Positions 33,847-41,471 of a DNA stretch of 64,000 nucleotides are shown in pieces (within the stretch, counting starts at the first letter, position 1; each line of letters starts with the position of its first letter). Under the pieces are notes generated by a model, which did no database searches, had not been told where the DNA came from, and saw only the letters and a program-made list of their open reading frames with translations. Made by a program: the position numbers and the translations under genes. The stretch spans positions 1,927,590-1,991,589 of the forward strand of contig NZ_SJPR01000001.1 in assembly GCF_007859955.1 (NCBI RefSeq), in the 5' to 3' direction. Origin of the DNA: Botrimarina colliarenosi (lineage in GTDB: Bacteria; Planctomycetota; Planctomycetia; Pirellulales; Lacipirellulaceae).

Positions 33847-35679
33847 TCAGACTGCGTCTTGCGAGTAAACCAGCAGTGAATAAGGGGGGAGGTTCACGGC
33901 GCCCGATTGCTGGAACCCGTCGTAAGGGGTTGCGTCGGTCGCGAACGAGTCAGGGAAGGCGGTCCGCTCGGGGATCTCCTCACCCGGGTTGTCGTAGAAC
34001 GGGGCGTCGCTGTTGAATCGAAGCTTCCACTCGCCGCCGCGGACGATCCCGAAGCGGTACCCTTCGAAGGCTTTAGCCGAGAAGTTGGCCACGCAGACCG
34101 TGTCGTCGGCCGGCCCCCCGTCGGTCCACCGGCGGAAGACGATGACCTTGTCTTGATTGTTGACGTGGCAGACCTCGATCCGCTGACCCGTGAGTCCCGA
34201 CGTGAAGCCGTCGCGGTCGAGCCGCAGCCGGGCCAGGTCGCGGACCGCATGGACGACGCCCTGTTCCTCGTCGATGCGGCGCCAGTCGATCGGACGCGAG
34301 TCGTCGAACCAACCGGTGCGCAGAAACTCTTGGCCCTGGAACAGCATCGGGACGCCGGGGCAGGTCAGCGCCAACGACATACCGAGCAGCGAGCGCTTGC
34401 GAGCCGGCCAGCTCGACGGGTTCTTGGGATCGACCTCACTCGGCACGCGGGCCTTGCCGTTGGCGACCTCGTCGTGTGACTCGGTATACACCACGCGTTC
34501 GAAGGCGTCGTAGTTGTACCGGTGGGTCATCGCGTCGCGGACCGCCTCCATCGACCGCCACTCGTCCTTGACCGCTGTGAGGGCGGCGCGGATCGGGTGG
34601 ACAAACTCGGCGTCCCACTGCGCGCTGAAATTGGCGCCGCCCCACTTCTCGGGCTTGGTGATCGCGTCGTTATTGCGGAGGTCTTCGGCGATCGTGATCT
34701 TGTGCGGGTAGCGGGAGTGGATCTCGCGGTTGATCCACTGCGCCATCGACCAGCCTTCGGGGATCGCGTTCGACTCGTCGCCGTCGATCGAGCGCATGTA
34801 GAGCGTCATGTCGTAGCGGAGGCCATCCATGTGATAGTCTTCCAGCCACATCATCGCGTTGTCGAAGAGGTACTGGCGCACCTCCCCGCGGCCGTAATCG
34901 GGACGCGTATCGCCCCAGGGGGTGCTGCTCCGTTGATCGTTGTAGAAGTAGATACCCCCCTTGCCGTTTTCCGACCAGCCATCGAATTGCCAGAGGCTAA
35001 GGTCGCTCGGTCCGAGGTGGTTGTAGACAACATCCATCAGCACGGCGATGCCGCGGCGATGCGCTTCTTTCACGAGCTGCTTCAACGCGTCCGGTCCGCC
35101 GTAGGCGCTCTCGACAGCGAACAGGTGGGCCGGGTTGTAGCCCCACGAGAGGTCGCCGGCGAATTCGGCGCACGGCATGATTTCCAGCGCATTGACGCCC
35201 AACCACTGGAGGTAGTCGAGTTTCTCGATCGTGTTGGCGAAAGAGCCAACCCCTTCACCGTCTTTGCGATTGAACGTGCCGACGTGCATCTCGTAGACGA
35301 TCAGCCGGTTCCGATCGGAAGGCTCAAAGTCATCTCCCTCCCAATCGAAGTCGGGGTTGTGGATGACGGCGTTGCCGACCGAGTTGGTGACCTCCCGGGC
35401 GTAGGGATCGATCCGCTCGAGTTTCTGGCCGCCGTTCCAAATGGCGAACTTGTACTCCTGCCCGGCGGTGGCGTTCTCGATGAACGCTTCCCAGACGCCC
35501 CCTTTACTCGCAGCGAGGGGCGACGCGGTCTCGGCCCAGCGGTTGAAATCGCCGACCACGGCGACCTTCTCCGCATGCGGAGCCCAGACCCGGAAGACGA
35601 CGCCACCATCGACGATGGTGGCGCCGAGCGGTTGCGTCGAGATATCGACGGCCGGCTTTTGGAGGACTGCTGGAGCCAT
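33847..35679 (-). CDS. GH13 alpha-amylase family enzyme, GlgB-like branching enzyme
   Basis: 610 residues. N-terminal CBM48-type domain (VVFRVWAPHAEKVAVVGDFN), then the TIM-barrel catalytic domain (YEMHVGTFN, WGYNPAHLFAVESAYGG, LMDVVYNHLG). The catalytic triad is visible: nucleophile Asp in GLRYDMTLYM near 289, acid/base Glu in IAEDLRNND near 331, Asp in ESHDEVANG near 402; C-terminal beta domain. The family includes glycogen branching enzymes and trehalohydrolases; the sequence favours branching. In a stress cluster, glycogen or trehalose metabolism fits osmotic or energy stress. It is downstream of the YqaE gene by 75 bases. Confidence 0.85.
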   Translation of the reverse strand: MAPAVLQKPAVDISTQPLGATIVDGGVVFRVWAPHAEKVAVVGDFNRWAETASPLAASKGGVWEAFIENATAGQEYKFAIWNGGQKLERIDPYAREVTNSVGNAVIHNPDFDWEGDDFEPSDRNRLIVYEMHVGTFNRKDGEGVGSFANTIEKLDYLQWLGVNALEIMPCAEFAGDLSWGYNPAHLFAVESAYGGPDALKQLVKEAHRRGIAVLMDVVYNHLGPSDLSLWQFDGWSENGKGGIYFYNDQRSSTPWGDTRPDYGRGEVRQYLFDNAMMWLEDYHMDGLRYDMTLYMRSIDGDESNAIPEGWSMAQWINREIHSRYPHKITIAEDLRNNDAITKPEKWGGANFSAQWDAEFVHPIRAALTAVKDEWRSMEAVRDAMTHRYNYDAFERVVYTESHDEVANGKARVPSEVDPKNPSSWPARKRSLLGMSLALTCPGVPMLFQGQEFLRTGWFDDSRPIDWRRIDEEQGVVHAVRDLARLRLDRDGFTSGLTGQRIEVCHVNNQDKVIVFRRWTDGGPADDTVCVANFSAKAFEGYRFGIVRGGEWKLRFNSDAPFYDNPGEEIPERTAFPDSFATDATPYDGFQQSGAVNLPPYSLLVYSQDAV

Positions 35680-35754
35680 CTAGGGATCCCTTTTAATCGT
35701 TGTTGAAATCGCCGGGTATGAGAACCTAAGGATCGCAGCTGCTTGCGGTAGGAA

Positions 35755-35940
35755 TCAGCGAGAGAGAATGATCCAGACGGCGTGAATGATGCCGGGAACA
35801 TACCCGCAGAGCGTGAGCACCAAGTTGAGCCAGAATTGCCCGCCAAGGCCGACTTCCATCGCAACGCCGACCGGCGGCAGGAAGATCGCAATCAGGAGCT
35901 TGACGGGATCGGCGAGTTCGAGGCCAGTTCGGGCAGCCAT
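35755..35940 (-). CDS. YqaE/Pmp3 family small membrane protein
   Basis: 61 residues with two helices: LLIAIFLPPVGVAMEVGL and FWLNLVLTLCGYVPGIIHAV, the Pmp3 signature including FLPPVGV. Family members respond to salt and cold stress and affect membrane potential in yeast and plants. A GGAG lies 8 bases before the ATG. It probably belongs to the transcript starting at the sigma-54 promoter at 36257-36272. Confidence 0.92.
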   Translation of the reverse strand: MAARTGLELADPVKLLIAIFLPPVGVAMEVGLGGQFWLNLVLTLCGYVPGIIHAVWIILSR

Positions 35941-36010
35941 GTTATTTCTCCGTAAGGGGGTTTGGCGTAATAAAGAATTCAAAGCAACCAGACGTAGTTG
36001 CTCGACGCGT

Positions 36011-36187
36011 TTAGGCCGCCTTCCACGCGTTGGGGCCGCCAGAGCAGAGCATCACGAGCTCGAGAAAGCGGCGTTCGGCCAACTCGGCCCGCGACTCCCG
36101 CTCACGCGCCGTCCATCCATTGCGGACCTTCGCGGCGCGGGCTTTCGTTTCGGCTTGTTCCGACGGGCGAGACGTGATGGTCTTCAT
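36011..36187 (-). CDS. 58-residue hypothetical protein
   Basis: Complete frame from ATG 36187 to TAA 36011: MKTITSRPSEQAETKARAAK, then GWTARERESRAELAERRFLE and a short tail ending NAWKAA. Strongly helical and charged; no known family. It is supported by its position directly downstream of a sigma-54-type promoter and by the ordered spacing to the next gene (70 bases). Confidence 0.65.
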   Translation of the reverse strand: MKTITSRPSEQAETKARAAKVRNGWTARERESRAELAERRFLELVMLCSGGPNAWKAA

Positions 36188-36256
36188 GGCAGACTATGGC
36201 AGGCTGGGGTGAAGGGTGAAGGGTGAACGCGGTGTCGCTACTTCGGCCTTCTAGAG

Positions 36257-36272
36257 AGCAACGGGCATGCCA
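36257..36272 (-). promoter_or_regulatory. Sigma-54 (-24/-12) promoter for the YqaE-GlgB-DUF3309 unit
   Basis: On the minus strand TGGCATGCCCGTTGCT, 15 of 16 positions of the consensus TGGCACG-N4-TTGCW including the key GG and GC. It is 70 bases upstream of the 58-residue gene. Confidence 0.7.
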
Positions 36273-36362
36273 ACTTCGGTGCGTGGCGAGGGGCGTTGGC
36301 AACCCCGCAGGAAATCGCCTCCCCGCGGCCCGCGGGCGTCATCCGCCACGTTGGAATTGAGC

Positions 36363-36377
36363 GGCGCCAAAGCGACC
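36363..36377. promoter_or_regulatory. Dyad GGCGCC-AAA-GCGACC, putative activator site
   Basis: Inverted halves with a three-base centre, 91 bases upstream of the -24 element at 36272. Same form as dyads at 37383, 38787, 40239, 40259 and 47500. Confidence 0.5.
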
Positions 36378-36542
36378 TGATCGTTTCTCAACCACGCAAG
36401 TTGGCGAGCGCGTGTTGGCTATCGATGGCGTCCGGCTGGTTCAGTGCCGCAATTCCCCTGAGTAGTGCGGCGCTTCGCCTCACCATGACGGGCAACGCTC
36501 TAACGCGGCAGCTCGGCCTGAGCGCATAAAACCTGAACGCAT

Positions 36543-36579
36543 AAAAAAGCCGCCGGGGGGACACGCCCCCCGGCGGCTT
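36543..36579 (-). terminator. Rho-independent terminator after the PRC-barrel gene
   Basis: Perfect stem AAGCCGCCGGGGGG / CCCCCCGGCGGCTT with a small loop; on the minus strand it ends in TTTTTTAT. It lies 30 bases past the PRC gene stop. Confidence 0.9.
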
Positions 36580-36608
36580 GAGATCCTCGAGATAGCAAAC
36601 GACGTCGA

Positions 36609-37178
36609 TCAGTTATTGACGCCGACGCGACCCGAATAAACCTGGTCGTTCTTCATCTTCCACGAACGGTCGGCCATGTTGGGCCAGTTGTCCTGGTCAA
36701 AGCCTTCGGCCTTGCTCAAGCGTTCCTTGTCGACATTAAGCACGCAGACATGCTCGCCGTCACGGTTCTCGCACTTCAGGGCCGACCAGGGGACGGCGTA
36801 CAGATCGTCACCCATACCGAGGAAGCCGCCCATCGAGACCGCCGCGTAGTTGATCTTGCCGGTCTTCGCATCGAGCACAACGTCGTCGATCGAACCGAGC
36901 GACTCATTGTTGCTGTTGTAGACCGTGCAGCCGATCACTGTGCTAGCGCGGAGGATCGTGTCCGACTTGGTCGCGTCGTCGGCGTAGTCATAGTCCGAGT
37001 CTTGCTGACGATCGTTGTCGGTTTGCACCTGGTTCTGATTGGCGCGATTGCGGTTCGTGTCGACCTGCACGTGGGCGGGGCCCGCCTGGACGTTGACGTC
37101 GGCCGACGCGAGCTGCTGAATCGTGAAGGTGCTCAAACCAAAAGCAATAGCGGTAGCAACATAGAGAGAGCGTTTCAT
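36609..37178 (-). CDS. Exported PRC-barrel domain protein
   Basis: 189 residues with a signal peptide (MKRSLYVATAIAFGLSTFTI, cleavage probably after LASA), a Gln/Asn/Asp-rich linker (RNRANQNQVQTDNDRQQD), and a PRC-barrel beta domain (ASTVIGCTVYNSNNESLGSI, VVLDAKTGKINYAAVSMGG, LYAVPWSAL). Exported PRC-barrel proteins are common in stress regulons; their role is unclear. A sigma-54 promoter is 96 bases upstream, and a strong terminator follows, so it is monocistronic. Confidence 0.88.
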   Translation of the reverse strand: MKRSLYVATAIAFGLSTFTIQQLASADVNVQAGPAHVQVDTNRNRANQNQVQTDNDRQQDSDYDYADDATKSDTILRASTVIGCTVYNSNNESLGSIDDVVLDAKTGKINYAAVSMGGFLGMGDDLYAVPWSALKCENRDGEHVCVLNVDKERLSKAEGFDQDNWPNMADRSWKMKNDQVYSGRVGVNN

Positions 37179-37273
37179 CGGTGGACTCCTTGAGGGGATC
37201 GCTGAAGGGTTCGCACGCTCTCGCCGAGCGCTGATAGGCTACGAACCCCTTTTTGTGGCTCGGCCCCACCTGA

Positions 37274-37289
37274 TGCGAACGCCGTGCCA
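37274..37289 (-). promoter_or_regulatory. Sigma-54 promoter for the PRC-barrel gene
   Basis: On the minus strand TGGCACGGCGTTCGCA; 15 of 16 consensus positions, a perfect -24 block and one change in the -12 block. The start codon is 96 bases downstream. Confidence 0.65.
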
Positions 37290-37382
37290 GCCGGTGAACC
37301 CACCGACGCTTTGACGGTTGAACCACTACCGTTACCGCGGCAGGCTCCGTTGATCGTCTCAGAGAGCGTGCGGATACCGAGT

Positions 37383-37397
37383 GGCCGAAAAGCGGCT
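37383..37397. promoter_or_regulatory. Dyad GGCCGA-AAA-GCGGCT, putative shared activator site
   Basis: Lies between the divergent promoters, about 94 bases from the -24 element of one and 128 from the other, typical enhancer distances for sigma-54 activators. Confidence 0.5.
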
Positions 37398-37524
37398 GCG
37401 TCTCCGACGCGGATGCTCTGCTTCGGCTCAGCTTGGACGCGAACCGACCAACCGGCCGGGCGTTTCTATCGCGGTGAAGCCCTCGCAACCTTTCGAGGCG
37501 GCAAAACCCGTCGCTGAAGGCGAC

Positions 37525-37540
37525 TGGCATAGCCTTTGCA
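37525..37540 (+). promoter_or_regulatory. Sigma-54 promoter for the DUF1328 gene
   Basis: TGGCATAGCCTTTGCA, 14 of 16 consensus positions with the essential GG and GC correctly spaced. About 100 bases before the ATG. Confidence 0.65.
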
Positions 37541-37641
37541 CCACTCCCCTAGCGTGCGAGGCCGCGGGCCACGCCGCTTTTGCCATTCGCCGGGCTACGA
37601 CAGACGCCACGTCGACCCGCACAACTTTGGGAGTACTAATC

Positions 37642-37812
37642 ATGTTGAGTTGGGCCTTAACGTTCTTGGTCATTGCACTGATCGCCGCCGCCCTCGGGTT
37701 CGGCGGCATCGCTGGCGCTTCGGCCGGCATCGCCAAGATTCTATTCTTCGTGTTCCTGGTGCTGTTCATTGTGAGCTTGATTGTCCCGCGTTTCCGCGGC
37801 GGCTCGGTCTGA
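37642..37812 (+). CDS. DUF1328 (YtjA-like) small membrane protein
   Basis: 56 residues, two helices: [20 protein letters not shown] and [18 protein letters not shown], with the family [13 protein letters not shown] hinge between them and a PRFRGGSV tail. Start ATG 37642 with a GGGAG about 10 bases upstream. DUF1328 proteins belong to general stress gene sets in many proteobacteria; biochemical role unknown. Monocistronic with its own terminator. Confidence 0.92.
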   Translation: MLSWALTFLVIALIAAALGFGGIAGASAGIAKILFFVFLVLFIVSLIVPRFRGGSV

Positions 37813-37870
37813 GCGTGACGACGAGCGATCGACGCGACGACTCGTGTTGGTTTTGAGTATCGACGGATGA

Positions 37871-37903
37871 GGCCCGCCCCACTGTTTTGGGCGGGCCTTT
37901 TTT
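37871..37903 (+). terminator. Rho-independent terminator after DUF1328
   Basis: Stem GGCCCGCCC / GGGCGGGCC with a loop of about 9 bases, then TTTTTT. Confidence 0.88.
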
Positions 37904-37998
37904 AATGCCCACCCTGGCGGTCATCCCGTCGCAGGGCCCATCGAACCAGAAGCGTTAGGAGCGTCGAAAACATCGACCGACGCCAGGAAGAAGAATTA

Positions 37999-38072
37999 GC
38001 TGCCCGCGGTTAGCGCCGATGGCTCAAAGAGAGAATTTATTCCTTGAGCCGTCGGCGCTAGCCTCGGGCAGC
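37999..38072. repeat. Palindromic repeat
   Basis: Arms GCTGCCCGCGGTTAGCGCCG and the near complement ending CCTCGGGCAGC, enclosing GGCTCAA / TTGAGCC and a 16-base A/T-rich loop. The remaining bases of the 37813-38223 gap hold a tandem CCAGTGGAGGG pair near 38195 and no gene. Confidence 0.7.
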
Positions 38073-38223
38073 GCTAAGAAAATGCGTCCCATCTGGTCGG
38101 CGCGCTAGGCGGCTCTGTACCCATCGGTCGGCCCGCACCAGTACTACTGCGATCACTATGGCGTACCGAGACAGTAACTCGGCAGCGGCAACGCCAGTGG
38201 AGGGCCAGTGGAGGGAACGTCGT

Positions 38224-38694
38224 TCAGCCTTCCCCAATCGCCTTCAGAAGCCGCCGGATCGAACCGGTGTGTCGCCGCACCACCTCGCGGTTGGCGGTCG
38301 CCGGCATCCGTTCGTGCGCCGCTTCGCATCTTTCCAGGAAGAAGCGTTCGGCTCGGCGGACCTCTCGTTTCACCGAATCGCCGTTCCCCGACGAGAGCGC
38401 GGCGCGGACCGCCAACCAGTTCCTTAGATGCCCGGCCAGCCACATCTTCGCGGCTTGTGGGGGCGGGCCCGATCGTCTGGCGATGCTGCGCAACTCGGAC
38501 GTCGCCCGCTGGCGCTCAATCGAGAGGCGGGCGAAGTCGGCCGGCGATTGCCAGTTCCAAAAGTCGGCGGCGACGGAATCAAACCCCTCGGCGCTGATTG
38601 CGAAAGCGGACGCCAAGCGGTGCAGCATGGCGATGTCTTGTTTTTCTCGATGATTGCGATTGGCGGTCGGCTGCGGCGATAGTTGCGGCGCCAT
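38224..38694 (-). CDS. PA2169/DUF2383-type four-helix bundle protein
   Basis: 156 residues, all helical. The body matches the pattern of PA2169-family proteins: EGFDSVAADFWNWQSPADFA, RLSIERQRATSELRSIARRS, LRNWLAVRAALSSGNGDSVK, EVRRAERFFLERCEAA. These are ferritin-like bundles of unknown role, often stress induced. An internal Met at residue 23 is an alternative start. A sigma-54-type promoter lies 47 bases upstream. Confidence 0.78.
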   Translation of the reverse strand: MAPQLSPQPTANRNHREKQDIAMLHRLASAFAISAEGFDSVAADFWNWQSPADFARLSIERQRATSELRSIARRSGPPPQAAKMWLAGHLRNWLAVRAALSSGNGDSVKREVRRAERFFLERCEAAHERMPATANREVVRRHTGSIRRLLKAIGEG

Positions 38695-38740
38695 GGTGCT
38701 CCTCCTTAATAAGGCGGCATCTAGTTAGAAACCTACTAGC

Positions 38741-38756
38741 CGCAAGTCCCGTGCCG
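38741..38756 (-). promoter_or_regulatory. Sigma-54 promoter for the PA2169-type gene
   Basis: On the minus strand CGGCACGGGACTTGCG: full GGCACG and TTGC with correct spacing, 14 of 16 positions. Confidence 0.65.
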
Positions 38757-38786
38757 TAGGCAACTTACGCAAGATCGGCCCGTTCC

Positions 38787-38802
38787 GGTCGGCAAAGCGG
38801 CC
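38787..38802. promoter_or_regulatory. Dyad GGTCGGC-AAA-GCGGCC, putative shared activator site
   Basis: Between the minus promoter at 38741 and the plus promoter at 38866; 31 and 64 bases away respectively. One half is a base longer than in the other dyads. Confidence 0.45.
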
Positions 38803-38865
38803 TCGGATGGCGCAGGCTGGTGGCGGCACGTTCAGGTGACGGCGAGCGGGCTCTCGCGGCGGCAA

Positions 38866-38881
38866 CGGCGCATGAATTGCC
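38866..38881 (+). promoter_or_regulatory. Weaker sigma-54-like promoter for exoD
   Basis: CGGCGCATGAATTGCC: the GG/GC core and TTGC are right, but four other positions differ. 140 bases before the exoD-like start. Kept because of its symmetry with the opposite promoter and the shared dyad. Confidence 0.4.
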
Positions 38882-39021
38882 CCCTGTCCGGCCAGTAGCG
38901 GGCGTCCGGGTCTTCACCTCCCCTAGACCCTCCCCCTGAAGGGGCGGGGGATAAGCGTGAGATCGTCGCCAATCCAACGTCAAAACGGCCGAAACGCCTC
39001 CCCACAAAAAAGGTTATCCGC

Positions 39022-39609
39022 ATGTCTGTCGCGACGCCCCGCAACACGACTCAACTCCTCGATAAAGTCGCCGACAGCGCCGAGGACGGCTCCGTCAAGC
39101 TCGGCCAGATCTTCGACGCGTTGGGCACCCGCGCCTACGGTCCGCTGTTGCTAGCTATCTCCCTGATTGCCGCCTCGCCGATCGGCGGGATCCCCGGCAT
39201 GACGGTCGTTCTCGCGTCGCTCCTCTCGCTCGTCGCGGTGCAGTTGCTGTTTGGAGCCGAGCATCCCTGGGCGCCCGACAAGATCGAGTCGATGAGTTTC
39301 GACAAGTCGAGGCTGACTTCGGCCAAGGACCGTTTCGGGCCCTATCTAAGCCGGATCGACGCCCTGCTGCATCGCCGGTTGACCCTCCTGACAGGCGACG
39401 TCGCGGCCCGGTTTGTCGCGGTGGAAGTCCTCCTCATCGCCGCGACGCTCTATCCGCTTGCGTTGGTCCCTTTCGGCGCCACGCTCCCTTCGCTGGTCAT
39501 CGCCGTGCTGGCGCTAGGCCTCACCGCGGACGACGGCGTCGTCATCCTTGTGGGGCATGCCTTGTTCGTTGCTTACGCCGCGGGCCTTGTCGTCGTCTGG
39601 CCGTTCTGA
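39022..39609 (+). CDS. ExoD-family membrane protein
   Basis: 195 residues. Cytoplasmic N-terminus (LLDKVADSAEDGSVKLGQIF), then the ExoD core with PLLLAISLIAASPIGGIPGM near 40-60 and three to four more helices (MTVVLASLLSLVAVQLLFG, AVEVLLIAATLYPLALVPFG, SLVIAVLALGLTADDGVVIL). Members were first linked to exopolysaccharide and alkaline or symbiosis stress in rhizobia; the activity is undefined. Followed by DUF4112, 59 bases later. Confidence 0.88.
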   Translation: MSVATPRNTTQLLDKVADSAEDGSVKLGQIFDALGTRAYGPLLLAISLIAASPIGGIPGMTVVLASLLSLVAVQLLFGAEHPWAPDKIESMSFDKSRLTSAKDRFGPYLSRIDALLHRRLTLLTGDVAARFVAVEVLLIAATLYPLALVPFGATLPSLVIAVLALGLTADDGVVILVGHALFVAYAAGLVVVWPF

Positions 39610-39668
39610 GTTGGCTGCCGTCTTAGTAATCCCCTGTGAATGCTGTTTTTTAAGGAACAGGCGTCCCG

Positions 39669-40124
39669 ATGACCAACTCGCCAACTCCTGAGAAGGCGCA
39701 CCACCACCTCAATAAAGCGGCGCGCTGGGCCCGCTTTCTTGATAACCGGTTCCGCATTCCCGGGACCGGCGTGGGCTACGGCTTCGACTCGCTGATCGGG
39801 CTTATCCCGGGGGTCGGCGACGCGGCGACCACCGCGATGGCGTGCATGCCGATTTACCACGCCTGGAAGGCCGGCTCGCCACGCGGGCTCCTTCTCCGTA
39901 TGGCGTTCAATGTGGGGATCGACGCCGTCGTCGGCGCCATCCCCGGTGTCGGCGATGTCGCGGACATCTTCCTCCGCTGCAACCGCCGCAACGCGAAACT
40001 GCTCCGTAAGGCGATGGCCAACGGAGAGCTCACCGCAGGCGATAAAGCGGTCCAAGCGGGGACTCTCCCCTCGACCGGCGGCCCCCCGACGCGACCCTAC
40101 ACGGGCATCCGCGCCGTCCGTTGA
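39669..40124 (+). CDS. DUF4112 family protein
   Basis: 151 residues with the characteristic duplicated loop: GYGFDSLIGLIPGVGDAATT and later VGIDAVVGAIPGVGDVADIF, both containing IPGVGD. Two membrane-associated hairpins are expected. The C-terminus is polar and Pro-rich. Function unknown; likely in one transcript with the exoD-like gene. Confidence 0.9.
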   Translation: MTNSPTPEKAHHHLNKAARWARFLDNRFRIPGTGVGYGFDSLIGLIPGVGDAATTAMACMPIYHAWKAGSPRGLLLRMAFNVGIDAVVGAIPGVGDVADIFLRCNRRNAKLLRKAMANGELTAGDKAVQAGTLPSTGGPPTRPYTGIRAVR

Positions 40125-40238
40125 GCGGGTGTCGCCATCTAGGCCGCTAGAGGGCGCCTGCTAGCTTTCGGTCTTCGCCCTCGTTGATCACTAATCGACC
40201 GATCTCAGTCCAAGCTGCTGCTCGGCCTGGTCTGATCC

Positions 40239-40273
40239 GGTCCGAAAGCAACCTGACTGGTCTCTCAGCGACC
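40239..40273. promoter_or_regulatory. Two tandem dyads, putative activator binding sites
   Basis: GGTCCG-AAA-GCAACC at 40239-40253 and GGTCTC-TCA-GCGACC at 40259-40273; centres exactly 20 bases apart, i.e. two helical turns on the same DNA face. 65-100 bases upstream of the promoter at 40339. Two further GCGRCC half-sites are at 40299 and 40311. Confidence 0.55.
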
Positions 40274-40338
40274 AAGTTCTACAGTGGTTTATTGGGAAGC
40301 GACCGTTTTTGCGGCCGGATCGAGCATTCCCGGTCTGC

Positions 40339-40354
40339 TGGTACGGGGGTTGCT
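40339..40354 (+). promoter_or_regulatory. Sigma-54 promoter for the membrane protein-dps-regulator unit
   Basis: TGGTACGGGGGTTGCT: 15 of 16 consensus positions. 45 bases before the ATG at 40399. Confidence 0.75.
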
Positions 40355-40398
40355 CATGGTACGGGCAGGCAGGCGGTGTTCGAATCAGGAACTCAATC

Positions 40399-40809
40399 AT
40401 GCAACCCGGTCACAACCGAATCGCAAGTCACTTCGCCGCGTTGGCGGGGTCGGATGGAAGCGGCGCCTGGCGGTCCTCCGCCCCCGCGACGCCTCGGCGC
40501 CGATTTGAACTGAACTCCCCCGAAGCGTCATCGCCTACTCCCGCGAGCTGGCGGCGCCAATCCAACCGACTCGGGGCGCTGCTGCGGACCATCACGCTGC
40601 TCGCCTCGGGCGCTGCGCTGTTGCTGGTGGCGGGACCGATTTCCCTTGTCGCCTCGGGGTCGTTCCTGTCCCAAGCGATTGGGCTGCCGACCTTTGTCAG
40701 CTTCGATGTCCCCACAACCATCCTCGCCTTTGCGGGGGTGCTGATCGGGTACTTCTTTCTGCTCATGGGGGGCTTCTCTGTCCTGCTGGCGCGCGACCAC
40801 CAAGAGTGA
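40399..40809 (+). CDS. Two-span hypothetical membrane protein
   Basis: 136 residues from ATG 40399 (AGGA eight bases upstream). A polar Ser/Arg-rich N-terminal half, then helices around LRTITLLASGAALLLVAGPI and TILAFAGVLIGYFFLLMGGF. No family recognised. First gene after the sigma-54-type promoter and 87 bases upstream of dps. Confidence 0.6.
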   Translation: MQPGHNRIASHFAALAGSDGSGAWRSSAPATPRRRFELNSPEASSPTPASWRRQSNRLGALLRTITLLASGAALLLVAGPISLVASGSFLSQAIGLPTFVSFDVPTTILAFAGVLIGYFFLLMGGFSVLLARDHQE

Positions 40810-40896
40810 GTTCACGCCCGCCGCGAGCTTGACGGACCGACCCCTCCATTGCTGTTACAACTCTCCGCCTCGGCGGTTCTTCGGATCAAGAAGCAA

Positions 40897-41370
40897 ATGA
40901 AACCTTTACGCCGCCACGTTGTCGAAGGCGCCGACCGCACCAAGACCATCGAAAGCCTGCAAGCGTGCCTCGTCGATTTAATCGACCTGGCCCTGCAGGG
41001 CAAGCAGGCCCACTGGAACGTCGTCGGTCCCAATTTCCGCGCCGTGCACCTGCAGCTGGACGAGATCATCGAGTCGGCCCGCGCCGCTTCCGACGAAGTC
41101 GCCGAACGGATTGTGACCCTCGGTGAGCCGGCCGAGGGCCGCGCCGCAGCGGTCGCTGCCGCGTCGCGAATCGACGAGTTCCCCGCGGGCCTCCACTCGG
41201 TTTCGACCGTAGTCACCCACGTCGCCGACCGGTTGGAGCAGACGATCGCGGGGCTCCGCAAGGCAATCGACGCCGTAGAGAAAACCGACCCAATCTCGCA
41301 AGACTTGCTGATCGGCGTCTCGGCCACGCTCGAGAAGCACCTTTGGATGGTGCAGGCCCAGGAGGGCTGA
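40897..41370 (+). CDS. dps: Dps-family ferritin
   Basis: 157 residues from ATG 40897. The ferroxidase-site motif of Dps is present: QGKQAHWNVVGPNFRAVHLQ followed by LDEIIESARAASDEVAERI, with the His, Asp and Glu residues used by the intersubunit iron site. Dps dodecamers store iron, consume peroxide and can coat DNA. The C-terminal helix with ISQDLLIGVSATLEKHLWMV is typical. It lies between a membrane protein and the NtrC-type regulator, all under one putative sigma-54 promoter. Confidence 0.9.
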   Translation: MKPLRRHVVEGADRTKTIESLQACLVDLIDLALQGKQAHWNVVGPNFRAVHLQLDEIIESARAASDEVAERIVTLGEPAEGRAAAVAAASRIDEFPAGLHSVSTVVTHVADRLEQTIAGLRKAIDAVEKTDPISQDLLIGVSATLEKHLWMVQAQEG

Positions 41371-41471
41371 GTCCGCGGCGGGCGGCTTGCCACGCGGCCC
41401 GCCAATCGAGACGATCGCCGCTCCGCCTGCGACCGCCATTTCACCGCCACCCCCCACAACCTCAACCTGCT

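Larger units (their letters stand above)
36188..36608. other. Intergenic region with sigma-54 promoter and terminator
   Basis: 421 bases between the 58-residue protein and the PRC gene. It contains the promoter at 36257-36272, the dyad at 36363-36377, a tandem CTGARCGCATAAAA pair near 36518-36547 and the terminator at 36543-36579. I see no gene. Confidence 0.6.
37179..37641. other. Divergent control region between PRC-barrel and DUF1328 genes
   Basis: 463 bases with no convincing gene. Holds two divergent sigma-54-type promoters (37274-37289 minus, 37525-37540 plus) and a shared central dyad (37383-37397). A second short palindrome GCGTC-TCC-GACGC lies near 37399-37411. Confidence 0.6.

Noticed and set aside
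40305-40392. tRNA-like GTTCGAATC near 40379
   Set aside because: No matching acceptor stem or anticodon arm can be formed upstream; the stretch overlaps a sigma-54 promoter and ribosome site.
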